A stretch of DNA of 21,298 bases from JACPFV01 sp035526825 (GTDB lineage Bacteria > Pseudomonadota > Gammaproteobacteria > Nevskiales > Nevskiaceae), in the NCBI GenBank assembly GCA_035526825.1, contig DATLBT010000133.1, positions 1 through 21,298 of the forward strand, read 5' to 3'. Positions 6,472 to 14,221 of this stretch are shown here, one piece after another. The translations under genes were made by a program, and so were the position numbers. The notes under the pieces are model-generated. The model was not told the DNA's origin. It saw only the letters and a program-made list of their open reading frames with translations, and made no database searches. Positions within the stretch are counted from its first letter, which is position 1. Every line of letters begins with the position of its first letter.

Positions 6472-8349
6472 ATGAATGACATGGGCTGGACCGCGGCGCA
6501 GGCGCGCGATCTCTACAACGTGCCCTACTGGGGTGACGGCTACTTCGACGTCGGCGCCAATGGCCATTTGCTGGTGCGGCCCAAGCGCAATGGCACCGCG
6601 ATCGACCTCTACGAGCTCACCCGCAGCCTGCCCAGGCAGGGCCTGGACTTGCCGGTGCTGCTGCGCTTCAACGCCATCCTGCACGACCGCGTCGACGCAC
6701 TGACCGGCGCCTTCGGCGACGTGATCCGGGAGCTCGGCTACGGCGGACGCTATACCGCGGTCTATCCCATCAAGGTCAATCAGCAGAAATCGGTGGTCGA
6801 GGAGATCGTGCGCCATGGTGGCGATCGCGTCGGCCTCGAGGCTGGCAGCAAGCCGGAACTCGCCGCGGTGCTCGGCCTCGCGCTTCCGGGCGCACTGGTG
6901 GTGTGCAACGGCTATAAGGATCGGGCCTACCTGCGGCGCGCGCTGATCGGCCAGAAGCTCGGCCACCGCGTCTACGTGGTGGTCGAGAAGATGAGCGAGC
7001 TGCCGCTGCTGCTGAAGGAGGCGAAGGCGCTCGACGTCGAGCCGCTGATCGGCCTGCGCGTGCGCCTCGGCGCCAGCCAGAGCACGCAGCAGAACACCGG
7101 TGGCGACAAGGCCAAGTTCGGGCTGACCACGGCGCAGCTGCTCGAGGCCATCGAGATGATGCGCGCCGCCGGCAAGCTCGGTTGCGTGCGCATGGTGCAC
7201 TTCCACCTCGGTTCGCAAGTCGCCAACGTGGGCGACATCCAGCGCGGCATGCGCGAGGCGGCGCGCTATTACGTGGAGCTGCGCGCGCTCGGCGCGCCGC
7301 TCGACATCGTCGACGTCGGCGGCGGCCTGGGCATCGACTACGACGGCACGCGTTCGCGCTCGTTCTGCTCGATCAACTATTCCCTGCGCGAGTACGCGCT
7401 CAACATCGTGCGGACCCTGCAGGAGGTCTGCCGTGAGGCCGGCCAGCCGGAGCCGGGCATCGTCTCCGAGTCGGGCCGTGCATTGACGGCGCACCACGCC
7501 GTGCTCGTGACCAGCGTGGTCGACAGCGAAGGCGCGCCTACGCAGGCGCCGCCGCCGCCGGACGTCGATGCGCCGCAGGTGCTGCGCGACATGCACACGG
7601 CGCTCGGCGCGGTCGGCACGCGACCGCCGCTCGAGTGCCTGCACGACGCCGGCCATTTCCTCGCCGAAGCGCAGGCTGCGTACACGCACGGCGTGATCAG
7701 CGTGGTCCAGCGCGCGCAGGTGGAGCAGGGCTACTACGCGGTGTGCCGCGCGGTGTCGCCGCTGCTCGATCCTTCCGTCCGGGTGCATCGCGAGGCGCTT
7801 GACGAGCTGCGCGAAAAGCTGGCCGAGAAGTATTTCTGCAACTTCTCGGTGTTCCAGTCGATCCCCGATGTGTGGGGCATCGACCAGGTGTTCCCGATCC
7901 TGCCGATCCACCGCCTCGACGAGCGGCCGGCGCTACGCGCGACCTTGTGCGACCTGACCTGCGACTCCGACGGGCGCATCGACCAGTACGTCGAGCGCGG
8001 AGGCGTGGAGACGACGCTGCCACTGCACGCACTGCGCAAAGGCGAGCCGTACCTGCTCGCGATCTTCCTGGTCGGCGCCTACCAGGAAATCCTCGGCGAC
8101 ATGCACAACCTGTTCGGCGACACGAACGCGGTCAACGTGGTGCTCGACGACCAGGGTGGCTGGCGGCTCGAGGATCCGGAACTGGGCGATCGCACGGACG
8201 AGCTGTTGCGTTACGTGCATCTCGAGCCGAAAGAGCTGGCGGCGTCGTACAAGCGCAAGCTGGATGCGATGAAACTGCCGGCGGCGGAGCGCAAGGCCTT
8301 GCTCGCAGAGCTGGAGGCCGGGCTCACCGGCTACACCTACCTGACCTGA
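6472..8349 (+). CDS. speA: Biosynthetic arginine decarboxylase
   Basis: About 625 residues from the chosen ATG (MNDMGWTAAQARDLYNVPYW), the usual SpeA length. It converts arginine to agmatine with PLP, the first step of the agmatine route to putrescine. The PLP lysine is Lys101 in YPIKVNQQ. FHLGSQ, the glycine-rich DVGGGLGIDYDG and SESGRALTAHH are the expected alpha/beta-barrel (fold type III) motifs, and LCDLTCDSDG near the C-terminus carries the conserved cysteine that completes the active site across the dimer. An in-frame ATG at 6400 would add 24 residues of non-conserved sequence and was not used; ATG 6481 is another possible start. The leader contains a small GC hairpin (6420-6436: GCCGCG, five-base loop, CGCGGC) of unknown role. 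Confidence 0.93.
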   Translation: MNDMGWTAAQARDLYNVPYWGDGYFDVGANGHLLVRPKRNGTAIDLYELTRSLPRQGLDLPVLLRFNAILHDRVDALTGAFGDVIRELGYGGRYTAVYPIKVNQQKSVVEEIVRHGGDRVGLEAGSKPELAAVLGLALPGALVVCNGYKDRAYLRRALIGQKLGHRVYVVVEKMSELPLLLKEAKALDVEPLIGLRVRLGASQSTQQNTGGDKAKFGLTTAQLLEAIEMMRAAGKLGCVRMVHFHLGSQVANVGDIQRGMREAARYYVELRALGAPLDIVDVGGGLGIDYDGTRSRSFCSINYSLREYALNIVRTLQEVCREAGQPEPGIVSESGRALTAHHAVLVTSVVDSEGAPTQAPPPPDVDAPQVLRDMHTALGAVGTRPPLECLHDAGHFLAEAQAAYTHGVISVVQRAQVEQGYYAVCRAVSPLLDPSVRVHREALDELREKLAEKYFCNFSVFQSIPDVWGIDQVFPILPIHRLDERPALRATLCDLTCDSDGRIDQYVERGGVETTLPLHALRKGEPYLLAIFLVGAYQEILGDMHNLFGDTNAVNVVLDDQGGWRLEDPELGDRTDELLRYVHLEPKELAASYKRKLDAMKLPAAERKALLAELEAGLTGYTYLT

Positions 8350-8359
8350 CCACAAAAGC

Positions 8360-10270
8360 CTAGGCAGCGACGCGAACCGCTTCAGCCTGCTCGTGCTCCC
8401 GATTCAGCAGCACGCGCCCCAGTTTTTCGCGACCGAACACCTCGGTGTACGCGCCCCCCGCCCAAGCCAGCGCCCCGCCGACCATCACGTGGGTGACCAC
8501 GCCCTCAGGGCGGTTGACCAGCTGGTGGTGGCCGAACGACTCGCGCCACACGTAGCGAACCTGCTTCTCGCCGTCGTGGCGCGCGAGCGCTGCGGGATCG
8601 ATCACCGCGATGTCCGCGCGCGCGCCGACTTTCAGCACGCCGGCATCGAGGCCGAACAGCTCGGCGGGCTCCTGCGTGAGCCGGTGCACGAAATGCGCGA
8701 CCTGGGACACGCCATCCTCCTGCGCAATCCTCAGCGCCCGCAGGTTGCAGTCGTAGAACGCCATGTTGGTCAGGTGCGCGCCGCTGTCGTTGAAGCCGGG
8801 CAGCAGCTTGGGGTGCAGCAGCAGTTTCTTGACCACGGCCGGGTCGTTGTTGGCCGGCGCCGTCCACCAGCGGAAGCCGTTGTCGTAAATCCGCAGCGCC
8901 TCGAGGAAGAACTCGCAGTCGTCGCCGATTGGCGAACGGAAGCGGCCGAAGGCCTGGCGCTCGCCATCGGAGCGGGCGCCTTCGCCGGTCGCCTGCCAGC
9001 GGCACAGGCGGTCGTACACCGCCTGCATCGTTTCGCCGTTCCACTCGGTGACCGGGCCATCGTCGAGCGTCATGTCGCGCAGGTCGCGTGACAGGATGTT
9101 GTCGTCCATGCGCAGCAGGTGTTTCAGGCGCGCAAGGTTGAAGCCGCGCTTGCCCTTGAACCACATGCGCCGGAAGTCGGCGATGTAAGCCGGGTCGTCG
9201 AGCAGCTTGCGGCGCGCCGCCACATCCGGCAGTTCGGTCTCGATCAGCCGGCGCAGTTCGGGGATCTCCTCCGAGAACGGCGTGAATACGCCGTCGCTCC
9301 ACACCCTGAATGGAGCGGCGAGTGACTGGAAGCGGAAATGGCCGCGCAACAGCCAGGAGTTCAGCACGCGCGCCAGCGTCAGCGCCATGCGCACGATGCG
9401 CCGGTCATTGCGAAAGTCCATCGCCGCGACCATCGTCGTCTTGAGCGTGCGGCCAAACAGCCGGCCGGAAGTCAGCAGCGCGGTGCGCAGCGCCAGCAAC
9501 TTGTCGTCCTTGGCCGGGGTGCCTTGCCACAGGCGGCCCCAGCGCCGGATCACGCCGGTGAGCTGCCGGATCTCACCGTAGCTCGCAAACTGCGTCGGGA
9601 TCTGCTTCTTCGTGTTCGGTGCGTTGGCGAGGAAGTGGAATGGCAGGGCGTCGGTGGAGAAGCCGGCGTAACCCTCGCGCATGCCTTTTTCGAGCAGCGC
9701 TTCCATCTCGCCGAGCTCGGCCTCGGTGGGTTGACGCGACACGCTGTCGGCGAGGCCCATCACCTCGATGCGCAGCATCGAGTGCGGGACCATCGGCACG
9801 ATGTTGGCGCCGAGCGGCAACTGGTCGAGGTGGGCGAGGTAGGCCTTCGAATCGTGCCAGTCGACCCCATCCGCGATCTTCTTCAGCACCGGCTTGGGTA
9901 CGTTCTCCACCCGGGCAAAGCAGTCGACCAGCGGATCGTCGCCGTTCCTGCGCTGTGCGCCGAAGGCCAGGCCCAGCGAGCAGTTGCTGACGATGACGGT
10001 CGTCGTGCCGTGGCGCACCGCCTCCGGCAGGCCGGGTTCGATCTCGACCTCCAGATCGAAGTGCGTGTGCACGTCGATCAGGCCGGGGAGCAGCCAGTGG
10101 CCGCCGACGTTGATCAGGCGTCTCGCCTGCGAGGCCGGCAGGCGCGCGCCGATGGCCGCGATGCGCCCGTCCTTGACGGCGATGTCGACCTGCTGGGGGG
10201 CGCCGCCGGTGCCGTCAAATACGAGGGCGCCGGCGAACAGGGTGTCCCACGCGTTGGTTGCTTGATCCAT
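8360..10270 (-). CDS. Amidohydrolase family protein, N-acyl-D-amino-acid deacylase-like
   Basis: A 636-residue amidohydrolase. The N-terminal beta-sandwich half (to about residue 60) leads to LPGLIDVHTHFD (His68, His70), then VIVSNCSLG with Cys97, which aligns with the zinc-ligand cysteine of D-aminoacylases. FNDSGAHLTNM (Asp495) corresponds to the catalytic-aspartate strand, and the C-terminal sandwich has LKVGARADIAVIDPA. The two histidines that bind zinc in the barrel of characterised D-aminoacylases are not evident: the region after GFSTDALPFHF reads RWGRLWQGTPAKDD where an H-x-R is expected. The protein is also longer than the roughly 480-residue enzymes. It is therefore a divergent subfamily and substrate specificity should not be assumed. 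It converges with speA, ten bases apart. Confidence 0.8.
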   Translation of the reverse strand: MDQATNAWDTLFAGALVFDGTGGAPQQVDIAVKDGRIAAIGARLPASQARRLINVGGHWLLPGLIDVHTHFDLEVEIEPGLPEAVRHGTTTVIVSNCSLGLAFGAQRRNGDDPLVDCFARVENVPKPVLKKIADGVDWHDSKAYLAHLDQLPLGANIVPMVPHSMLRIEVMGLADSVSRQPTEAELGEMEALLEKGMREGYAGFSTDALPFHFLANAPNTKKQIPTQFASYGEIRQLTGVIRRWGRLWQGTPAKDDKLLALRTALLTSGRLFGRTLKTTMVAAMDFRNDRRIVRMALTLARVLNSWLLRGHFRFQSLAAPFRVWSDGVFTPFSEEIPELRRLIETELPDVAARRKLLDDPAYIADFRRMWFKGKRGFNLARLKHLLRMDDNILSRDLRDMTLDDGPVTEWNGETMQAVYDRLCRWQATGEGARSDGERQAFGRFRSPIGDDCEFFLEALRIYDNGFRWWTAPANNDPAVVKKLLLHPKLLPGFNDSGAHLTNMAFYDCNLRALRIAQEDGVSQVAHFVHRLTQEPAELFGLDAGVLKVGARADIAVIDPAALARHDGEKQVRYVWRESFGHHQLVNRPEGVVTHVMVGGALAWAGGAYTEVFGREKLGRVLLNREHEQAEAVRVAA

Positions 10271-10376
10271 AGGGACGGATTTTCGCGCCGTAAGCCCCTG
10301 TCCGGGCTAGTAAATCCGGCTCAGAGTCCAACGGACCTCCTCCGGGCAGTTTGCACTGTCGGGGATAAGCGACAGG

Positions 10377-10404
10377 TTGTCAGGGGTCCTTGCGGGCGTA
10401 TGTT
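10377..10404 (+). promoter_or_regulatory. Candidate sigma-70 promoter of the GAF-GGDEF gene
   Basis: TTGTCA at 10377-10382 (five of six) and TATGTT at 10399-10404 (four of six) are separated by 16 bases, about 60 bases before the chosen start codon. It lies in the 192-base divergent gap between the amidohydrolase and the GGDEF gene. No other clear signal was seen in that gap. Confidence 0.4.
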
Positions 10405-10462
10405 TGCTGTCCTTCCGCGACGCCAGCCTTGCCGCTTTTTGCGGCCACCCTTGGGGGTCTGC

Positions 10463-11497
10463 ATGCAAAAGCCCGATCCGCATCCCGACGAGAAGCGTCG
10501 GCTCGATGCCGTGCGCGCCCTGCGGTTGCTCGATACCCCGATCGAGGAGCGCTTCGAGCGCATCACGCGCAGCGCAAAACAGCTGCTGCAGGTGCCGATC
10601 GTCGCGCTGACGCTGGTCGATGCGGAGCGCCAGTGGTTCAAGTCTGTCCATGGCCTCGACGCGGCTGAAACCTCACGCCATGACTCGTTCTGTGGCCACG
10701 CCATCCTGGGCAAGGACACCTTCGTCGTCAGCGACGCGCGGCGTGACGAGCGCTTCTCCGACAACCCGCTGGTCACCGGCGACCCGTGGATCCGTTTCTA
10801 CGCCGGCCATCCGCTGCTGTCGGCCGACGGCCTGCCGCTGGGAACACTGTGCGTGGCCGACCGCCGCAAGCGGAGCTTCAACGACAAGCACGCCGCCCTC
10901 CTGAAGACGCTGGCGCTCGCGGCCGAGGCCGAACTGCGCGTGCCCTCGCCCGCCAAGTCGCAGCGCGAGCTGGCGCAGGAGCTCGCCCGCACCCGCGGCG
11001 CGGCGGTCGATTCGCTGACCCGGCTATGGGGCCGCGAGGCGATCCTCGACATCCTCGAGCGCGAGTTCCAGCACGCGCGCAAGAAAGGCACCGGCATCGG
11101 CACCATCATCGTCGAGCTCGATTCGCGCGAGCGCATCGCCGAAGACCACGGCTACGCCGCGTCCGACACCGTCATCCGCAAAACCGCGCGCCGCCTGCTG
11201 CGAACGCTGCGGCCACAGGACGCCGTGGGCCGCTTCGGCGGCGGCGAGTTCCTGGGCGTCGTCACGACGCCGGATCGCGCCGAGCTCGCTGCGCTCGCGC
11301 AGCGCATGCGGGCGCGCGTGGCGCGTACGCCGGTGAAGTCGGGCAAGGACGCGGTCGATGTCACGGTAAGCCTGGGCGCCGCGTGGGCGCCGGCGAGTGA
11401 CCTGCGCACCCCGGGCGCGCTGCTCGATGCGGCGAACTATGCGCTGTGCAATGCCCAGCAGCGGGGAGGCAATCGGGTGGAGGTTCGCGCGGCCTGA
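10463..11497 (+). CDS. GAF-GGDEF domain protein with degenerate GGGEF active site
   Basis: A 344-residue cytosolic protein. A GAF domain spans about residues 15-155, with LDTPIEERFERITR and HDSFCGHAIL, typical of N-terminal GAF modules of diguanylate cyclases. A GGDEF domain follows at about 170-340, beginning VDSLTRLWGREAI. The signature is GGGEF (259-263) instead of GGDEF. The DxFKxxND-like segment reads ELDSRERIAED, losing the Asn/Asp that contact GTP, and KxxGRNR is altered to QQRGGNR. The inhibitory-site motif RPQD (250-253) is preserved exactly five residues before the signature. Catalysis is doubtful, and a c-di-GMP-binding effector role is possible. The ATG follows GGGGG at proper spacing; a longer open frame upstream is antisense to the amidohydrolase. 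Confidence 0.85.
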   Translation: MQKPDPHPDEKRRLDAVRALRLLDTPIEERFERITRSAKQLLQVPIVALTLVDAERQWFKSVHGLDAAETSRHDSFCGHAILGKDTFVVSDARRDERFSDNPLVTGDPWIRFYAGHPLLSADGLPLGTLCVADRRKRSFNDKHAALLKTLALAAEAELRVPSPAKSQRELAQELARTRGAAVDSLTRLWGREAILDILEREFQHARKKGTGIGTIIVELDSRERIAEDHGYAASDTVIRKTARRLLRTLRPQDAVGRFGGGEFLGVVTTPDRAELAALAQRMRARVARTPVKSGKDAVDVTVSLGAAWAPASDLRTPGALLDAANYALCNAQQRGGNRVEVRAA

Positions 11498-11542
11498 GGG
11501 ATCGCGTTCCTGGTGTCACCTCGCCTCGGTACGCGATCCCTC
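11496..11542. repeat. Inverted repeat overlapping the GGDEF stop codon
   Basis: GAGGGATCGCGT at 11496-11507 and its exact reverse complement ACGCGATCCCTC at 11531-11542 form a 12-bp perfect stem around a 23-base loop. The left arm includes the last two bases of the TGA stop. There is no T-tract, so it is not a classical terminator. The sequence continues into CGCTCCGCTCGGGATGACA, which I recall as part of a commonly dispersed intergenic repeat; that needs a genome search. Confidence 0.65.
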
Positions 11543-11562
11543 GCTCCGCTCGGGATGACACA

Positions 11563-11568
11563 TATACT
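11563..11568 (+). promoter_or_regulatory. Candidate -10 element of the lipoprotein gene
   Basis: TATACT matches the sigma-70 -10 consensus at five of six positions and lies nine bases before the ATG at 11577. Transcription would start within a few bases of the start codon, so the mRNA would be leaderless or nearly so; no Shine-Dalgarno is present in the intervening GCGCCGCC. No good -35 is visible at the expected distance. Confidence 0.4.
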
Positions 11569-11576
11569 GCGCCGCC

Positions 11577-12578
11577 ATGCGCTCATTACTGATTCTCGCC
11601 GTCGCGGCCGTTGCCGGCTGCAGCTCAGGCACGACTCCACCCGCCAACGACACGGCGCCCGACACGTTACCGCCGGTTGCCACTGGGGACCTCTGCGTCT
11701 CCAGCGATTGCGGCGAAGTCGTGGAGCTGGTCGACATCCCCGATGCCGAAAACATCCTGTTTGCCGAGGACGGCCGGTTGTTTGTCAGCGGCGGGCAGAA
11801 CGTCTACGAGATCGCGCGCGACGACGCCGGCACGTACACCGCGACGCCGCTGTCGGCCGCAACGTGCAACTTCACCGGGATGACCATCACTCGCGGGCAT
11901 CTGTACGCGAGCTGCAGCGATTCGCGCTTCTTCGCGGCGAAATACGGCCCGACGATCGCGCTAACCGAGATCTACCGCTTCGATGGCATGTGCATCCCCA
12001 ACGGCACCGCCACCGGGCCGGACGGGCGCATCTACGTCGTCGATGAGCCGCTCAACTGCGCGGAGGCCGATCCCAAGATCGTCGCGCTGACACTCGACCC
12101 GAACGACCCGATGCGCGTGCTGGCACAGGATCTCTGGTTGCAAGGCGCGCCGATCGGGACGATGTACGCCGGACAGGGCAATGTCATGCGCTTTCCGAAC
12201 GGCCTGGTGCGCGACGGCAATACCTTTTATTCCACCGACGGCGGCACCGTGTTTTCGGTGGGTGTCGGCGACGACGGCTCCGCAGGCGAGATCGTGCCGC
12301 TGTTCTTCGAGTCCACCGCGCACGACGACCTCGCGCTTGCGGGCCCCGACGGCCTGCTGGTCACCGATTTCTTCAGGGGCCGCATCCTGCTGTTGTCGCG
12401 CGACGGCGAGCTGCTGCAGGAGACGCTGCCGGGCACGTTCTCGGAGCCATCGAGCGTGCGCCTCGGCCGGCCGCCGCTGTTCCAGTCCACCGACATCCTC
12501 GTCACCGACAAGGGCGTGATCGGCGAGGAATCGGCGCCGATCGACAAGCTCTACCTGTTCCGCCGTAAACCAGGCTAG
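11577..12578 (+). CDS. Predicted lipoprotein with beta-propeller-like (SMP-30/NHL-like) repeats
   Basis: A 333-residue protein with a lipoprotein signal peptide MRSLLILAVAAVAGC (lipobox AVAGC, lipidated Cys15) followed by a Thr/Pro-rich linker. The mature part has repeated short blades with the pattern D-G-R-[LI]-[FY]-V: EDGRLFVSGGQNVYEI, PDGRIYVVDEP, RDGNTFYSTDGGTVF, PDGLLVTDFFRGRILL. This suggests a six-bladed propeller of the SMP-30/gluconolactonase or NHL type. Six or more cysteines in the mature part may form disulfides in the periplasm. No enzyme motif is certain, so function is unknown. It sits between the GGDEF gene and the thioesterase on the same strand and ends two bases before a palindromic repeat. 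Confidence 0.8.
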   Translation: MRSLLILAVAAVAGCSSGTTPPANDTAPDTLPPVATGDLCVSSDCGEVVELVDIPDAENILFAEDGRLFVSGGQNVYEIARDDAGTYTATPLSAATCNFTGMTITRGHLYASCSDSRFFAAKYGPTIALTEIYRFDGMCIPNGTATGPDGRIYVVDEPLNCAEADPKIVALTLDPNDPMRVLAQDLWLQGAPIGTMYAGQGNVMRFPNGLVRDGNTFYSTDGGTVFSVGVGDDGSAGEIVPLFFESTAHDDLALAGPDGLLVTDFFRGRILLLSRDGELLQETLPGTFSEPSSVRLGRPPLFQSTDILVTDKGVIGEESAPIDKLYLFRRKPG

Positions 12579-12579
12579 A

Positions 12580-12636
12580 TGGGGTCAGAGGTTATCTACA
12601 TAACCCATATGATTCTGTAGATGACCTCTGACCCCA
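12580..12636. repeat. Palindromic repeat, GGGTCAGAGG family, copy 2
   Basis: The left arm TGGGGTCAGAGGTTATCTAC (12580-12599) and right arm GTAGATGACCTCTGACCCCA (12617-12636) are 20-base inverted repeats with one mismatch, around a 17-base loop. The arms are nearly identical to those of the element at 5462-5521, but the loops differ. It starts directly after the lipoprotein stop, and its right arm contains the apparent ATG of the next gene. Confidence 0.87.
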
Positions 12637-13409
12637 GATCGTTTTTTGTCGCCTATGGCGACACTTTCCGCGCCACGCTTGCGACGCGCGGTCCCTGGAG
12701 CCCCGACCACCAACACGCCGGCCCACCGTCGGCTCTGCTCGCGCACGCGCTCGAAAGTGCGTTGCCGGCCGGCTCCACGCTGGTGCGCGTCACGGTGGAA
12801 ATCCTCAGGCCGCTGCCGATCGCGACGTTCAGTCTTGCCACCCACGCGTTGCGTAGCGGCAAGAAAGTGCAGTGGCTGTCCGCCGACCTGCTGGCCGCCG
12901 ATGGCGCGCTGCTCGCCCGCGCGAACGCGGTCGCGATGCGCACGACCGATTTGACGCTGCCGGTCACCGGCGATCCGGCCAGCGAGCCGGTGTCGCCGCC
13001 AGCCGAGGCCAGGCCCTTCGAGTTCGGGTTCTTCACCGGTAACGTCGGCTACCACACGGCGATGGAGATGCGCCTTGCGCGCGGCATTTTTGGCAAGGGC
13101 ATGGTCAGCATGTGGATGCGCATGCGCGTGCCACTGATCGAGGGACTCGCGCCGACGCCGACGCAGCGCGTGATGATCGCGGCCGACTCCGGCAACGGCG
13201 TGAGCATGTCGCTCGACCCGAAGCGGTTCACCTTCGTCAACCCGGACCTCACCGTCTACCTGCACCGGCCGCCCGTGGGGGAGTGGGTGTGCCTCGATGC
13301 GCGGACCATCGCGCAGCCGCGTGGCATCGGGCTGGCGGATACGCGTTTGCTGGATGAGCAGGGCCCGATCGGGCGGTCGGTCCAGAGCTTGTTGGTCGAC
13401 GCTCGCTGA
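12621..13409 (+). CDS. Acyl-CoA thioesterase-like hotdog-fold protein (TesB-like, 4HBT_3 type)
   Basis: A 262-residue protein with two tandem hotdog halves. The first half begins FFVAYGDTFRATLATRGPWSPDHQHAGPPSALLAHALE, the conserved start of TesB-like thioesterase-family proteins (GxxF-x-x-T-x-x-TRGPW-x-x-x-x-Q-H-x-GPP). The second half carries GNGVSMSLDPKRFTFVNPDLTVYLHR and GEWVCLDARTIAQPRGIGLADTRLLDEQGPIGRSVQSLLV. The family hydrolyses acyl-CoA thioesters; the substrate is unknown. The ATG is inside the right arm of a palindromic repeat, immediately after an in-frame TAG, with no Shine-Dalgarno. Only about seven residues precede the conserved core, so the native start may have been replaced by the repeat. 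Confidence 0.82.
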   Translation: MTSDPRSFFVAYGDTFRATLATRGPWSPDHQHAGPPSALLAHALESALPAGSTLVRVTVEILRPLPIATFSLATHALRSGKKVQWLSADLLAADGALLARANAVAMRTTDLTLPVTGDPASEPVSPPAEARPFEFGFFTGNVGYHTAMEMRLARGIFGKGMVSMWMRMRVPLIEGLAPTPTQRVMIAADSGNGVSMSLDPKRFTFVNPDLTVYLHRPPVGEWVCLDARTIAQPRGIGLADTRLLDEQGPIGRSVQSLLVDAR

Positions 13410-13470
13410 AAACTCGCCGGGCATTCTTTATTTGGGGACGACGCTTTCTGTGGGAGGGGCGAGGTCTGCG

Positions 13471-14136
13471 CTAAGCCCGCAGCGCCGCCGCCATCCCCGG
13501 CAGCACAGCCTGGATGCCCTCCACTACAAACTGCACCGCCACCGCTGCCAGGATCAGGCCCATCACGCGCTGCATGACGTTGAGGCCAGTTCGACCGAGG
13601 CGTTTCTCGAGCACCAGCGCGCCGCGCAGCACGAAATACACACCCGCCGCCGTCAGCGTGACGGCCAACGCGATGATGCCGTAGTGCCAGTAATGCTCGA
13701 CACGCGACACCAGCACCATCACCGTCGAGATCGAGCCGGGCCCGGCGAGCATGGGAATCGCCAGCGGAAACAGAGAGATGTCCGGCTTGTCGACGCCCTC
13801 GATCTCCTCCTCCGGCGAGGTGCGCTGGCGCGAGCGCTGGGCGCGCAGCATGTCGACCGCGAGCAGGAACAGCAGCAGGCCGCCAGCGATGCGGAATGCG
13901 CCGAGCGAAATGCCCAGCAGCCTGAACACGAAACTGCCGATCGCGGCGAAGATTGCAAGCGTTACAAAAGTCGCCACAGCCGCGCGAAACGCGGTGCGGC
14001 GCTTGTGCTCCGGCGAGTCCTGCGCCGTCATGGACAGGAAAATCGGCGCAGTCGCCATCGGGTCGACCACGAAGAACAGCGTGGTGACGGTAGACAGTGA
14101 GAAGGCGAGGGCTTCGGAGGTCATGGGCCGGCGCAT
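13471..14136 (-). CDS. MarC/YhgN-family integral membrane protein
   Basis: A 221-residue protein with six predicted hydrophobic segments. The first contains TLFFVVDPMATAPIFLSMT, the MarC signature (D-P-x-G/A-x-x-P-x-F), and the domain also has FRIAGGLLLFLLAVDMLRA and FPLAIPMLAGPGSISTVMVL, which are typical of the family. The middle loop (RSRQRTSPEEEIEGVDK) is hydrophilic. The family is widespread; the original link to multiple antibiotic resistance was withdrawn and the transport function remains unproved. The start could be 14136 or, more typically for the family, Met5 at 14124 (MTSEALAF); neither has a strong ribosome site. It converges with the thioesterase (about 60 bases apart) and is divergent from lhr. 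Confidence 0.88.
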   Translation of the reverse strand: MRRPMTSEALAFSLSTVTTLFFVVDPMATAPIFLSMTAQDSPEHKRRTAFRAAVATFVTLAIFAAIGSFVFRLLGISLGAFRIAGGLLLFLLAVDMLRAQRSRQRTSPEEEIEGVDKPDISLFPLAIPMLAGPGSISTVMVLVSRVEHYWHYGIIALAVTLTAAGVYFVLRGALVLEKRLGRTGLNVMQRVMGLILAAVAVQFVVEGIQAVLPGMAAALRA

Positions 14137-14182
14137 TCTAATGGCTCATGGCCTGAGCCACCCGGCGTGAGAAAATGCCGCC

Positions 14183-14220
14183 CCTTCGATACGCCCGCTG
14201 CGCGGGCTACTCAGGACAAG
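14183..14220. repeat. Repeat-like hairpin element just upstream of lhr
   Basis: The element runs CCTTCGATACGCCCGCTGCG onward to CAGGACAAG. It contains a perfect hairpin, GCCCGC (14193-14198) and GCGGGC (14202-14207), with a TGC loop. The CTTCGATACGCC...GGCTACTCAGGAC pattern resembles a repeat I recall as dispersed in many proteobacterial genomes. The last bases supply AGGA, the only Shine-Dalgarno-like sequence for the lhr ATG at 14222. Only one copy occurs in this window, so repeat status is recalled rather than shown. Confidence 0.5.
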
Positions 14221-14221
14221 C

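Noticed and set aside
9338..10462. Upstream extension of the GGDEF open frame by 375 codons
   Set aside because: It runs antisense through the amidohydrolase gene and looks like shadow sequence. The family N-terminus (MQKPDPHPDEKRRLDAVRAL) and a ribosome site support the start at 10463.
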